64,000 nt of DNA from Eriocheir sinensis (GCF_024679095.1 NC_066562.1:8080398-8144397), one strand, 5' to 3'; counted from the first letter of the stretch, positions 11,711 through 24,378 are shown. Notes: generated from the sequence alone by a model not told the origin. Numbers and translations are program-made.

Positions 11711-11770
<60 letters not shown>
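11591..11770. repeat. Compound (ATT)n-(AGT)n-(ATT)n microsatellite
   Basis: ATT repeats at 11,592-11,610 pass into AGT repeats to about 11,690 with GGC and GAA interruptions. A second ATT run lies at 11,704-11,769. Translations give poly-Ser, poly-Asn or poly-Leu and are meaningless. Confidence 0.95.
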
Positions 11771-12194
11771 GAGACAGGAAATAACGTGATAGTGTGCGTT
11801 GTAACATTTTTATTCATTTTATTTTATTTCTACATTTATTATTTTATTTTCTAACTCATCTTTATTATTTCCAAACTTTTATTATCATTATTGTTCGTAT
11901 TACCCTAAAAAATGTGTGATTGCGTGTCTTGTGATATTTTTTCTTTATTCATCTTATTTATTTTTACATTTCCTATTTTATTTTTTAACTTATCTTTATT
12001 ATTATTATCATTATTATTCCTGGAAAATGTTGTCCGTGTGACCGAGTGCAGGGAATTATTTTTATTAGCTTTATTTGTTTACTTATTCATTTTTACTTTT
12101 CGCTTTATCATTTTTATTACAGTACCTTTTTTTTTCTTCTTAACGGTATTGTAATTATCTTTCTCGTTCCCGGAAAATGTTAATTAAATGCGTC
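11771..12194. repeat. 134-bp AT-rich tandem repeat, 3 copies
   Basis: TTATTCATTTTATTTTAT, CTAACTCATCTTTATTATT and CCTGGAAAATGTT-type landmarks recur at about 11,812, 11,946 and 12,082. Each copy is preceded by GTGTGCGTTGTAAC or a variant. Confidence 0.8.
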
Positions 12195-12600
12195 TTTAAA
12201 TGTCGTGTGTATTATTTTATTATTTTTTTTTTTTACCTTTTTATCATTTTTTATTCCTATATTTTCGTTTTTTATCATTAATTTTCTTATTTTTCTTATT
12301 TTTACGCTTTTATCACCTCATTTTTTTCTATATTTCCGTTTTTTATCATTTATTTTCTTATTTTTTCTTATACGTTTTTATCATTTATTTTTTTCTTATT
12401 TTTTCCTATATTTACATTTTTAACATTTATTTTTTTCAAATATTTACGTTATCATCATTTTTTTCTCTATCTATACGTTTTTATCATTTATTTTCTTATT
12501 TTTTCCTATATTTACGTTTTTATCATTTCATTACTTTCCTTTATTTACGTTTTCATCATAGCATTTTTTCCTATGTAGACGTTTTTATTTCTATTTTTAT
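12195..12600. repeat. T-rich minisatellite, 33-40 bp unit
   Basis: TTTTTATCATTTATTTTCTT followed by ATTTTTTCCTATATTTACG recurs about ten times with length variation in the T-runs. Confidence 0.85.
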
Positions 12601-13439
<839 letters not shown>

Positions 13440-13800
13440 GGCAAAATAAAAAAGATGGAAGTCAGAGGAAATTCAGATACATACAGAAAAAGAAGAGGAA
13501 GAAAGTAAGAAAAAAATGTGGAATAAAAAAAAGATTAAGATAAGTAAAAACAAATAAAAGGAAGCGATCAAAAGAAAACAAAACAATAATAAAGAAAAAT
13601 ACAGAATAAAAGTAAATGAAAAAAAAAGATAAAGAAAGGCACGAAGATAGAAAGAAGAAAACTAAGAATGTGGAATAAAAAAGATTAAGAAAAGTAAAAA
13701 CAAATAAAATGAAGCAATCAAAACAAAACAAAACTATAATAGAAAAAAATACAGAATAAAAAGCGAATTAAAAAAAAGAATTACACGAAGATAGAAAAAA
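13440..13800. repeat. A-rich tandem repeat, about 152-bp unit, 2 copies
   Basis: ATGTGGAATAAAAAAGATT followed by AGTAAAAACAAATAAAA and AAATACAGAATAAAA recurs 152 bp apart (about 13,516 and 13,668). Confidence 0.8.
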
Positions 13801-13904
13801 GTGGAAGGAAAAAAGAGATAAAACTAGAAATGCAAAAAAAGTAAATAAAAGGAAAATAAAACATGAAATAAAGGAGAAAGTAAAAACTGAGAACTATTTT
13901 TTTA

Positions 13905-14505
13905 TTTATCTCTTATCTCTCCTTCATCCTCTTTCCCTTATTGCCATCTCATCGCCATCTCTCTTATTTCCTTCTTTCTTATCTCCTATCTTCATCGCCT
14001 ATCTTCCCTTATCTTCATTTCTCTTATCCCTATATTTCATCTCTATCTTTTATCTTCATTTTCATCTCCTATATATCTCTTTCATCTCCATCGCTACTTA
14101 TCTCTTATCTTCATCTCATATCTTCATTTCTTATCCATTTCTTATCTCCTTCTTTCTTATTCCAATCTGTCTCTCTACCTCTATTTCTCATCTATCTCCT
14201 ATTTCTTATCTGCATTTCTTATCCATCTCTTATCTCCATTTTTCTTATTCCTATTTTTGCCTCCCTCTTTATCATCTTCTATCTCCTATTTCTTATCTCC
14301 TTTTTTATCTATTTCTTATTTCATTCCTATTTCTGTCTCTATTTCTCATCTTCTATCTCCTATTTCTTATCTCTTATTCCCATTTCTGTTTCTATTTCTC
14401 ATCTTCTGTCTCCTATTTCTTATCTTCATTTTTTTTATCTATTTCTTATCTCATTCCTATTTCTGTCTCTATTTCTCATCTTCTGTTTCTTATCGTCTAT
14501 CTTTT
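13905..14505. repeat. Pyrimidine-rich degenerate minisatellite (TATCTCC/TTTCTTATC words)
   Basis: Words such as TTTCTTATCTCC, CCTATTTCTGTCTCTATT and TCTCATCTTCTGTCTCC recur. A roughly 70-bp order is visible at 14,320-14,480. It is almost pure pyrimidine and A on the plus strand and explains the long Ser/Leu/Phe open frames here. Confidence 0.8.
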
Positions 14506-14755
14506 TTCTCTCCCTCCCTCTCCAAGTTCTCTGCACACGAGGGAACAGGAAAACAGCGGCGCGCGGACTCCAGGGAAAGGAAAAGGAAAACGAAACAAAA
14601 TGAAAAGTGAATGTTTCCTATGTGCCGAACTTGCTGACCCGCCAACGCAAAGGGAAAAAAATATAGGAAAGATAAATAAAGATAATAATAATAAAAAATA
14701 ACTTTGGACCCGAGAAAAATCATAACCAGGGACGAAAAAGTATGTTGATAGTAAT

Positions 14756-14756
<1 letters not shown>

Positions 14757-14800
<44 letters not shown>
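14757..14800. repeat. (TAA)14 microsatellite
   Basis: Perfect TAA/AAT run. Confidence 0.95.
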
Positions 14801-14801
<1 letters not shown>

Positions 14802-14854
14802 CGTTCTTCTTCAGATATATATAATGTTGATGATTTTCGTTTTCTTTGATGTTT

Positions 14855-15329
<475 letters not shown>

Positions 15330-15364
15330 TGAGTGTAGGCTTTTGTCATGCAGAGGATTCGTGA

Positions 15365-15475
15365 GGGCTGATGATGGTTATGATGAAGAGGAGGAGGAGG
15401 AAGAGGAAGAGGAGGCGGAGGAAGAATATAAGGAAGAGGAAGAAGAAGAAGAAGAGGAGGAAGGGAACGTAACTT
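15365..15475. repeat. (GGA)n-rich stretch
   Basis: Imperfect GAGGAGGAGGAGGAAGAGG and GAAGAAGAAGAAGAGG runs. Confidence 0.8.
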
Positions 15476-15840
15476 AACATATCCAAAAAACATAAAACCT
15501 GAATGAGTATAAAAAAAAAATAACAAGAAAAAATGATAAAACTCAATTGAACACGTGTGGTGACGAATTTAATTGAGACTTTCTGAAGAGAGTGAATAAA
15601 GTAAAATCGTGATGTGATGAATAATGAACGACTGCGATGAATTAGCGATGAGGACGATGACTGGCCGATGAATGGAGGGCGTGGGAAGTCTTGTGGAAGG
15701 GGTCGTGAGGAGATTAATGATGAAAAGGATGACATTGATTATATAAGGAAGGGGAGAGGTCACATTCAGGCAAGAGGAAGAGGGAATAGACGTGACAGTA
15801 ACGTGTATTGAGGTGAGTGAAATGATGGTAAAATGTTGTA
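15476..15840. other. GATGA-rich non-coding segment
   Basis: GTGATGTGATGAATAATGA and GATGAATTAGCGATGAGG-type words suggest a very old trinucleotide repeat. No gene recognised. Confidence 0.4.
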
Positions 15841-16380
15841 ATTCTTTTTTGTGCTTTGATTTCTTTCTTCTTTCTCTTTTTCTTCTTTTTTAAGTGTTTT
15901 TTTATTGTTATTTTTTTGTGTTTTATTGTTGACGTTATGGATTCTGTATATTGCACCTCCTTCATCCTCCTTCTCCCCCCCTCCCTTCATCATTTCCTGT
16001 TTTTTTCTTCTTTTTTTCTTCCTCTTCCTCCTCTTTATTTCCTCTTTTCCTCTTTTTTTGTTCACCCTCCCTTCCCTTTATCATCCGTTCATCTCTTCTA
16101 CTTTTATTTCTTGTTTTTGTTCTTGTTCTTTTTTCATCTTTTTTTTTTCTTCATCTTCATCTCCTCTTTTTTTTCTTCCTCTGTTTCCTTTCTTCATCGG
16201 TTCTTATACACCTTCCCTTCACTTTATTATCCGTTCATCACTTCTACTTCTATTTCTAGTTTTTTTATATTTTTCTTTTTCTTCTTTTTCTTCATCTCCT
16301 TTTCTTCTTCCTACTCTTTATTTCCTCTCTGCATCATTTCTTATACACATTCTCATTCTCTCACCTCATCAACTTTTATT
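15841..16380. repeat. Pyrimidine-rich tandem repeat, about 145-bp unit
   Basis: TTTATCATCCGTTCATCTC then TTCTACTTTTATTTCTTG near 16,077 recurs as TTTATTATCCGTTCATCAC then TTCTACTTCTATTTCTAG near 16,224. The surrounding DNA is TTC/TTTC repeats. Confidence 0.7.
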
Positions 16381-16403
16381 TCATTCTCATCATCATCTCT
16401 ATA

Positions 16404-16405
16404 CA

Positions 16406-16455
<50 letters not shown>

Positions 16456-16459
16456 CACC
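16404..16459. repeat. (TAC)n-(CAC)n microsatellite
   Basis: TAC repeats change to CAC repeats at about 16,445. Confidence 0.95.
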
Positions 16460-16633
16460 TTTACTGTACTCAGGTAGGGCCGCTCAGGTGCATGTGGTGA
16501 TGAGCTATTTTCTACTCCAACAGGTTTTCCTCCGCGCGGTGTCCGGTAAGCAAGTTAAGGAGAGCGCCCCATCCAGGTGAAGGTACGTAGCAGCTGTGTT
16601 ATTACTGTATTATTGTCGTTGTTGATGTTGGTG

Positions 16634-16636
<3 letters not shown>

Positions 16637-16698
<62 letters not shown>

Positions 16699-16820
16699 TT
16701 CCTCTTCTTTGCCCTCCTCCTCCTCCTCCTCCTCCTTTTTCTAGCTTCCCCTTTTCAGTTCCTCTTTTTATTTTCCAAACCCTCCTCCTCCTCCTCCTCC
16801 TCCTCCTCCTCCTCCTCCTT
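16637..16820. repeat. (TTA)20 and two (CTC)n runs
   Basis: TTA occupies 16,637-16,697. CTC runs lie at about 16,716-16,737 and 16,783-16,820. Confidence 0.93.
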
Positions 16821-16849
16821 CTCTTCCTCTCATTATATTGTTGTTGTGC

Positions 16850-17195
16850 TTTAGGAGGTTGTTAAAAGAGTTAGTAAGTGTTATAAGGGTGTTAGGTTTA
16901 GTTAGAAGACTATTAGAGACTTTTTAATGTGATAAAAAGGATTAGGAACTGTAAGAACGTGTTAGGACATGTTATAACGCGTTAGAACGATTTGTAGTGT
17001 GATAGAATTGATCGGAGAGTGTTAAAAAAAATTCAGGTTATGTTTAGTCAATTCTGGATAAAGTGTTAAGGAATTTCTTGATAAAGTGATAAGAGAATTC
17101 TGGATAATGTTATAAGAAAATTCTGGATAATCTAAGAAAATTCTGGATAAAGTCATAAGGAAATTCGGGATAAAATGATAAGGAAATTCTGGATG
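16850..17195. repeat. Short-unit degenerate tandem repeat (25-30 bp)
   Basis: AATTCTGGATAAAGTGATAAG recurs six or seven times from 17,048, with AATTCTTGATAAAG and ATTCTGGATAATG variants. Before that, GTGTTAGGAACTGT and GTGTTATAACG words suggest an older phase. Confidence 0.75.
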
Positions 17196-17214
17196 ACGTG
17201 CAAGAGAGCAGTCA

Positions 17215-17545
<331 letters not shown>

Positions 17546-17645
17546 ACAAAATTTCGACCTGCCAGAGGAAGCTGAGTTTGTTATCTTCAGGAATTGAAAG
17601 GTTGGCTGATAATGACGTTGAGCAAATTGACAAATAGACAGACAG

Positions 17646-17647
<2 letters not shown>

Positions 17648-17689
<42 letters not shown>
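17648..17689. repeat. (CA)21 microsatellite
   Basis: Perfect CA run following GACAGACAGATA. Confidence 0.95.
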
Positions 17690-17690
<1 letters not shown>

Positions 17691-17717
17691 TCGAATTTAG
17701 TGGATGTGTGTTAGGAG

Positions 17718-18078
17718 GACGGAGGAGGAGGAGGAGGAAGTAGAATAAAGGAAAGGAAGAGGAGGAGAAAATGATAGGTAAATAAACGAGAGAAGGAAGA
17801 GAATGTTGATGAAGAACGATGGAAACGAAGATAAGAAGGTAAAAGAAGACGAGGAGTAGGAGGAGGAGGAGGAAGAGGAAGAGAAAATAAAATAAAGGGA
17901 AGGAAGAGGAGGAGAAAATGATAGGTGAATAAACGAGAGAAGGAGGAGAATGTTGATAAAGAACGATGGAAACGAAGAAAAGAAGGTAAAAGAGGAGGAG
18001 GAGGAGGAGAAAGAGGAGGAGGAGGAAGAGGAGGAGAAAGAGGAGGAGGAGGAGGAGGAGGAGGAGGAGGAAATAGAA
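17718..18078. repeat. 147-bp purine-rich tandem duplication with (GGA)n
   Basis: GAAAATGATAGGTAAATAAA at 17,767 and GAAAATGATAGGTGAATAAA at 17,914 begin matching blocks that continue as CGAGAGAAGGAGGAGAATGT. GGA repeats close each unit, with the longest run at 17,995-18,070. Confidence 0.9.
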
Positions 18079-18277
18079 GACACAAAAGATTAAAAAAATA
18101 AAAATTCATCCAGAAATAGAACAAAGCTAATTCATGTTTCTTTTTTCTTTTCTTTTTTTTTCTTCTTGCTCTCTTATTTTCCTTTCCACAAAACAAATTC
18201 TGATTCACCACAATTTTCTAAGGTAAAGTAAAAATATAGTTAACCTGTGCTAACTTCTTTTGTTTTCCAGAGTTCAT

Positions 18278-18279
<2 letters not shown>

Positions 18280-18318
<39 letters not shown>
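18280..18318. repeat. (CT)19 microsatellite
   Basis: CT run ending in CAGGTG. The CAG after a polypyrimidine tract resembles a splice acceptor, but no open exon follows. Confidence 0.93.
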
Positions 18319-18320
<2 letters not shown>

Positions 18321-18439
18321 GTGTGATGGAAGGAGTGACTTTTCTATTTATTTTTCTTTGACGTCAACTTTTTTTTTTTTTCCTTTTTTCCTCTTTGTTG
18401 TTTTCCACGTAAGAAGAATAAGGAAAAAAAAGGTTGAAA

Positions 18440-19130
18440 ATTGAACTGGAAATTGACTCTTCTATCTCATAATTATTTCCCTCTTTTCCTATTATTTTCT
18501 TCCTTCTTTTTATCCATTCTCGTTCCTCTTTCCTCTCTTTTCCTCTTTTTTTCCGTTTTTCCTCTTGCGTTTTCTTTTTCCTTGTTTTCCTTTCTTCTCT
18601 TTCCTCTTCTACGGTTTTTTTTCTTTTTTTTTCCTTTCGTCATTTTCCCTTTTACTCTTTTTTTCTCTTTCCTCTTTTACGTTTTCCTCTCTAATGGTTT
18701 TCTTTTTTTCTTCATTTTTCCTTTCATTCCTTTTCTTCTATTTCTCTTTTTCCTTTTTTCCTCTTCCTTATCTTTCCTCTTTTATGTTTTCCTCTCTAAT
18801 GGTTTTCTTTTTTTTCTTTTTTCCTTTCTCGTTCTTCTTTCTTCATTCTTTATTTTCCCTTTTTCCTCATTTTCCTCTTTTCCTATTTTTTTCCTTCTTT
18901 GTCTTTCCTCCTCTGTTGTTTCTGCTCTTTTTCCTCTTTTTCCTTTTTCCTATTCTATTTTTTTATTTCCTCGTCTTTCCTCCTCTGTTGTTTCTGCTCT
19001 TTTTCCTCTTTTTCCTTTTTCCTATTCTCTTCTTTTCCTTTTTTTTCTTTCCTCTTTGTGTTTTTTTCTGTTTTCCTGTTTCCTCTTCGTCTCCTTTTTC
19101 CTCGTTTTTCCTCTTTCCTCTTTTATGCGT
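18440..19130. repeat. T/C-rich block with internal duplications
   Basis: TTTTCCTC words throughout. TCTTTCCTCCTCTGTTGTTT recurs 72 bp apart (about 18,902 and 18,974) and CCTCTCTAATGGTTTTCTTT recurs near 18,688 and 18,791. The long Phe/Leu/Ser open frames are compositional. Confidence 0.8.
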
Positions 19131-19339
19131 TGTGTCGTAATGGCTCGTATTTTTTTTCTTTTTTTCCTTGCATGTGAATTCTTTCTTTACTGAATTTTCG
19201 CGTGATTACATTTTTTCTTCATGCAATTCACAGTTTCGAATTTTTTTTTCTTCCTTTTTTTATCTTTATTTCGGCGGTTTTGGTCCTAATCTAGTTCAGC
19301 CGTTTCCAAAAGTTTGTGTACATGAGCGAACTTGGGCAA

Positions 19340-19357
19340 TACACACACACACACACA

Positions 19358-19441
<84 letters not shown>
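19340..19441. repeat. (CA)50 microsatellite
   Basis: CA run with one ACAT interruption near 19,363. Confidence 0.96.
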
Positions 19442-19443
<2 letters not shown>

Positions 19444-19520
19444 ACAGGTCTCTGGTCTCTTTGCAGTGTTAGTTTGTCCTTTTGTCTCCTGGAAATAGAA
19501 CAAAATGAGACTACACAAAG

Positions 19521-19602
<82 letters not shown>
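19521..19602. repeat. (GA)40 microsatellite
   Basis: GA run shortly after the CA run, followed by a GGGCGAGAGAGAC transition. Confidence 0.96.
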
Positions 19603-19605
<3 letters not shown>

Positions 19606-19629
19606 CGAGAGAGACTTACATGTAGTGGT

Positions 19630-20545
19630 GAGGATTTGGTGGTGGTTGTGGTGAGGGTGTAGTGGTGTTAGTGGTGGTGGTACTGGTGGTGGTGATAGTG
19701 GAGGTGGTGGTGGTGGTGATGGTGGTGGTGGTGGTGATATCCATAAAAAAAAAACTCCCCTTCCTTTCTCCTGTTGTTGTTGTTCCTGTTGTTAGTGTTG
19801 ATTGTGGTGGTGGTGGTGATAGTGGTGGTGGTGATAGTGGTGGTGGTGTGAATATTCATGAAAAAAAACTCCCCTTCCTTTCTCCTGTTGTTGTTGTTCC
19901 TGTTGTTAGTGTTGATTGTGGCGGTGGTGGTGGTGGTGGTGGTGGTGATTATATTGACATTATTATGATTATTGCAGTCGCTGATGGGTGATGATGGTGC
20001 TGGTTATTTTCTTTCAAACTGTTATTACTATTGTTATTAGTGGTGGTGGTGGTGGTGGTGGTGGTTTTGCTGTTTCATATGACGGTGGGTTCTTTTTTGT
20101 GGTGGTGGTGGTGGTGGTGGAGGTGGTGGTGGTGGTTTTGCTGTTTCATATGACTGTGGGATCTTTTGTGGTGGCCGTGGTGGTGGTGGAGGTGCAGTGG
20201 TGATGGGAGTTACTTACTGTACGTGGTGGATGAATAGTGGTGATGGAGATGATGGTGGTGATGGAGGTGCAGTGGTGATGGGAGTTACTGTACGTGGCGC
20301 ATGAGTAGTGGTGATGAAGATGGTGGTGGTGGAGGTGAGGTGGTGTTGATGCTAGCCGTTTTGGACATAGTGGTGGTGATGGTGGTGGTGAGACGGTGGT
20401 GATGGAGGTGAGGTGGTGTTGAGACTCGTCGTTTTGGACATAGTGGTGGTGATGGTGGTGGTGAGACGGTGGTGATGGAGGTGAGGTGGTGTTGAGACTA
20501 GTCGTTTTGGACATAGTGGTGATGGTGGTAGTGGTGATGAAGGGA
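19630..20545. repeat. GGT-rich complex of nested tandem repeats
   Basis: (GGT)n/(GAT)n backbone carrying larger duplications. CTCCCCTTCCTTTCTCCTG recurs at about 19,757 and 19,871. GCTGTTTCATATGAC recurs at about 20,068 and 20,140. GGTGTTGAGACTAGTCG and TTTTGGACATAGTGGTG recur three times at about 72-bp spacing from 20,340 to 20,530. G-rich on the plus strand. Confidence 0.9.
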
Positions 20546-21547
20546 AAGTTAAGCTAGGTTAGGTTAGGTTAGGTTAGGTTAGTCAGTTAGTGAGTCAGTT
20601 GTAAAGTTAAGTTAGGTTAGGTTAGTCAGTTAGTGAGTGGTTGTAAAGTTAAGTTAGGTTAGGTTAGTCAGTTAGTGAGTGGTTGTAAAGTTAAGTTAGG
20701 TTAGGTTAGTCAGTGAGTGAGTGGTTGTAAAGTTAAGTTAGGTTAGGTTAGTCAGTTAGTGAGTCAGTTGTAAAGTTAAGTTAGGTTAGGTTAGTCAGTG
20801 AGTGAGTGGTTGTAAAGTTAAGTTAGGTTAGGTTAGTCAGTTAGTGAGTCAGTTGTAAAGTTAAGTTAGGTTAGGTTAGGTTAGGTTTGTCAGTGAGTGA
20901 GTGGTTGTAAAGTTAAGTTAGGTTAGGTTAGTCAGTTAGTGAGTCAGTTGTAAAGTTAAGTTAGGTTAGGTTAGGTTAGGTTTGTCAGTGAGTGAGTGGT
21001 TGTAAAGTTAAGTTAGGTTAGGTTAGGTTAGTTAGTGAGTGAGAGTTGTAAAGTTAAGTTAGGTTAGGTTTGTCAGTGAGTGAGTGGTTGTAAAGTTAAG
21101 TTAGGTTAGGTTAGGTTAGTCAGTTAGTGAGAGTTGTAAAGTTAGGTTAGGTTAGGTTAGGTTTGTCAGTGAGTGAGTCAGTTGTAAAGTTAAGTTAGGT
21201 TAGGTTAGGTTAGGTTTGTCAGTGAGTGAGTCAGTTGTAAAGTTAAGCTAGGTTAGGTTAGGTTAGTCAGTGAGTGAGAGTTGTAAAGTTAAGTTAGGTT
21301 AAGTTAGGTTAGTCAGTGAGTGAGAGTTGTAAAGTTAAGTTAGGTTAGGTTAGGTTAGGTTAGTCAGTTGGTGAGTCAGTTGTAAAGTTAAGTTAGGTTA
21401 GGTTAGGTTAGGTTTGTCAGTGAGTGAGTGGTTGTAAAGTTAAGTTAGGTTAGGTTAGGTTAGTCAGTTAGTGAGAGTTGTAAAGTTAAGTTAGGTTAGG
21501 TTAGGTTAGGTTAGTCAGTCAGTGAGTGAGTCAGTTGTAAAGTTAAA
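20546..21547 (+). repeat. Minisatellite (about 43-bp unit, 21 copies) built from telomere-like TTAGG repeats
   Basis: Each unit is GTTGTAAAGTTAAG, two to five TTAGG units, and GTCAGTTAGTGAGTCA or GTCAGTGAGTGAGTG. I counted 21 GTTGTAAAGTT landmarks. TTAGG is the telomeric repeat of most arthropods. Here it is interrupted at regular intervals, so this is an interstitial minisatellite, not a chromosome end. Confidence 0.95.
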
Positions 21548-21975
21548 CAATTATTCGTTCACTTGCTCCGTTATTCAGTAAGTCAGTAAGTCAGTCAGTC
21601 CGTCAGTCCGTCCATGCTCTACCCTTCTCCTCCTTCTCTCCTTTGTGTTCATGGTGGTAGTGATGATGATGATGATGATGATGATAACAATGAGCTAAGC
21701 TATGTTATGATAGAGTTCAAGGTCACAGGGAAAGCAGGTACACACGCAAGACATGTCCAAACACGTCTCAACATGCCCCAACACGCTAGCCTTGAACTGA
21801 ACGCGACTGATACATGTTGGAGGTGAATAGAACACGAGCCAGACATGTTTAGCCGGCAAAGACCTGATCTGACCTGACCTCGCTCTCTGGGGAAGGATTG
21901 ACCAAGAGAAAAGTTAAACAGTTCATATATGTTTTTTGTTTTTGTTTTTTCATTTTATTTTGTGGGTGTTTTGTT
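21548..21975. other. Mixed segment with short (GAT)n run
   Basis: GTAGTGATGATGATGATGAT at about 21,656 is a short trinucleotide run. CAACACG-rich words follow. No gene recognised. Confidence 0.45.
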
Positions 21976-22719
<744 letters not shown>

Positions 22720-22812
22720 GAGAAAGAGTCAAACTACCACCAGGGTCATACAACTACTCCTGGAAATGCCCACAACTCCTACGAAAGCCTTGTCAGATAT
22801 GTGTTCTTGGGC
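22720..22812. repeat. Dispersed copy of the 6430-7345 repeat family
   Basis: GTCAAACTACCACCAGGGTC, CTGGAAATGCCCACAAC, TCCTACGAAAGCCTTG and TCAGATATGTGTTCTTGGGC follow the same order as the repeats near 6.7-7.3 kb, without GT expansion. Confidence 0.65.
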
Positions 22813-22847
22813 TACGAAATATCTTATAATATGACCCATATATATTT

Positions 22848-23200
22848 TTCCTCTCCATTTTCTTTCATTTTCGCATGACTAACTGATTGACTGACTGACT
22901 AATCTACGAACTAATTGACTGACTAACTAACAAAGTGATCAAGTGCCTAATTACCAAGCTAACTGCCTAACAAGCTAACTAACCAGCCAGTCTTCTGAAC
23001 TTTTTTATATAAGAGCAGTGATTAACGTCCCAGACCCTATGTTTCTTTTCTATCCATTTTCTTCCATTTTCGCATGACTAACTGACTGACTGACTTATGT
23101 ACGAACTAATTGACTGACTAACTAACAAAGTGATTAAATGTCTAACTACCAGGCTAACTAACCAGCCAGTCTTCTGAGCTTTTTTATAGGAGCATTGATT
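22848..23200. repeat. 199-bp direct duplication with GACTGACT words
   Basis: CGCATGACTAACTGATTGAC at 22,872 and CGCATGACTAACTGACTGAC at 23,071 begin matching blocks. Both continue ACGAACTAATTGACTGACTA, CAAAGTGATTAA and AACCAGCCAGTCTTCTGA. Each copy ends in TTTTTTATA-AGGAGCA-TGATT, which faintly resembles the GGAGCAG-GAGTAGCGGG step of the LINE tail. Confidence 0.88.
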
Positions 23201-23337
23201 GGAATTTTGCGGAAGGTATTATTTTCAGCTGTGTAATTTTTTTTTCTATAACGCGATAACTTTTGAACCATTACAGCTAGGATGTTCAAACTTCATAGGT
23301 GGACAAGTAATGGCCCCACACAGGGCAAGTCCGATTT

Positions 23338-23375
23338 TCAAGGTCAAAGGTCAAAGTTCAAGGTCACCGAGGTCA
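23338..23375 (+). promoter_or_regulatory. Cluster of five nuclear-receptor half-sites
   Basis: AGGTCA at 23,341, AGGTCA at 23,348, AGTTCA at 23,355, AGGTCA at 23,361 and AGGTCA at 23,370. The first three are spaced by one base (two consecutive DR1 sites of the RXR/HNF4/COUP type) and the first is extended as TCAAGGTCA (FTZ-F1/ERR type). It sits inside a 300-bp AT-rich segment that may itself be a dispersed repeat, so function is unproven. Confidence 0.4.
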
Positions 23376-23489
23376 AAAATAAAGTAATCCTTCCACTGGC
23401 ACGTTTTGAGAGGTGAAGCAGGGCAGGACCTCGCCCAAGACTTAATTGCATATTTTCACATTTTGAGCACTCGTTAAAGTGTCCACTGT

Positions 23490-23956
23490 CTAGTTCATTA
23501 TTGTTTTTTTTTATTGTTTTTGCCCTTGAGTCGTTTCCTTTGCTGTAAAAAAAAATCTGGCTAACTTACTGGCTGAGAGGTTTGGAGAGACGCAGGTTAG
23601 TGGCCGCGCGAGGGTTCGATGTTCGGGGCGCTGGGGCTAAACATGTTTTTTTTCATTATTGTTTTTTTGTTTTTGTTTTGCCCTTGAGTCATTTCCTTTG
23701 CTGTAAAAAAATATATGGCTAACTTACTGGCTGAGAGGTTTGGAGAGACGCAGGTTAGTGGCCGCGCGAGGGTTCGATGTTTGGGGCGCTGGGGCCAAAC
23801 AAGCTTTTTTTCATTATTGTTCTTTTTTTTTGCCCTGGAGTCGTTTCCTTTGCTGTAAAAAGATATATGGCTAACTTACTGGCTGAGAGGTTAGGAGAGA
23901 CGCAGGTTAGTGGCCGCGCGAGGGTTCTATGTTCGGGGCGCTGGGATAAACAGGTT
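23490..23956 (+). mobile_element. Tandem SINE-like units: tRNA-like head joined to LINE 3' tail
   Basis: GGCTAACTTACTGGCTGAGA recurs at about 23,559, 23,717 and 23,869 (periods 158 and 152). The head carries an A-box-like TGGCTGAGAGG and, 43-44 bp downstream, a B-box-like GGTTCGATGTT. That is the spacing of a tRNA promoter. Heads 1 and 2 are followed by a T-rich stretch, GCCCTTGAGTCGTTTCCTTT and GCTGTAAAAA, which is the 3' tail of the LINE at 57,769-59,015. A tail alone precedes head 1 (23,490-23,555), and head 3 lacks a tail. Known tRNA-derived SINEs borrow the tail of their partner LINE in this way. The tRNA homology is seen only in the box motifs and spacing, not in a foldable cloverleaf. 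Confidence 0.6.
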
Positions 23957-24136
23957 GCCGTGATCTGTATCCCCTCACCTGCCGCTCTGCCACACACCCA
24001 TTGTTCGCCTTTCCTAAAAATCCAGCACCTGTGTATTAGTTTTCCCCGCCTGTGAATAGAGTAATTAAATGTGTTTTGTGTTATGCTGTGTGTTGGGGTG
24101 AGGTTGTGTTTGTGTGTGTTTGTTTGTGTGTGTGAA
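23957..24136. other. Short non-repetitive segment with GT-rich end
   Basis: Contains CTCACCTGCCG and CAGCACCTGTG E-box words, then GTGTTTGTGTGTG leading to the next microsatellite cluster. No gene. Confidence 0.4.
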
Positions 24137-24167
<31 letters not shown>

Positions 24168-24215
24168 TCATTGTGTGTTTTCTCTTTCTCTCTCCCTATC
24201 TGTCTATATATTTAT

Positions 24216-24275
<60 letters not shown>

Positions 24276-24290
24276 ATTTACTTCCCTTTC

Positions 24291-24341
<51 letters not shown>

Positions 24342-24378
24342 ATTGGGATTGTATAAAGCGAATCAAACACCACCACTC

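Noticed and set aside
16524..16545. 22-bp micro-exon between TTCTACTCCAACAG and GTAAGC
   Set aside because: Both splice motifs are present, but so short an exon without transcript data or a neighbouring exon in phase cannot be supported.
18320..18444. Exon following the (CT)19-CAG acceptor-like site
   Set aside because: The sequence after the site becomes T-rich and lacks a donor in an open frame.
20546..21547. True chromosome-end telomere
   Set aside because: TTAGG runs are interrupted every 43 bp by a constant non-telomeric sequence, and ordinary DNA follows on both sides.
23777..24055. 92-codon open frame through the SINE-like region
   Set aside because: It runs through the tRNA-like head and adjoining unique DNA, with no domain and no splice support. 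Better explained as non-coding element sequence.
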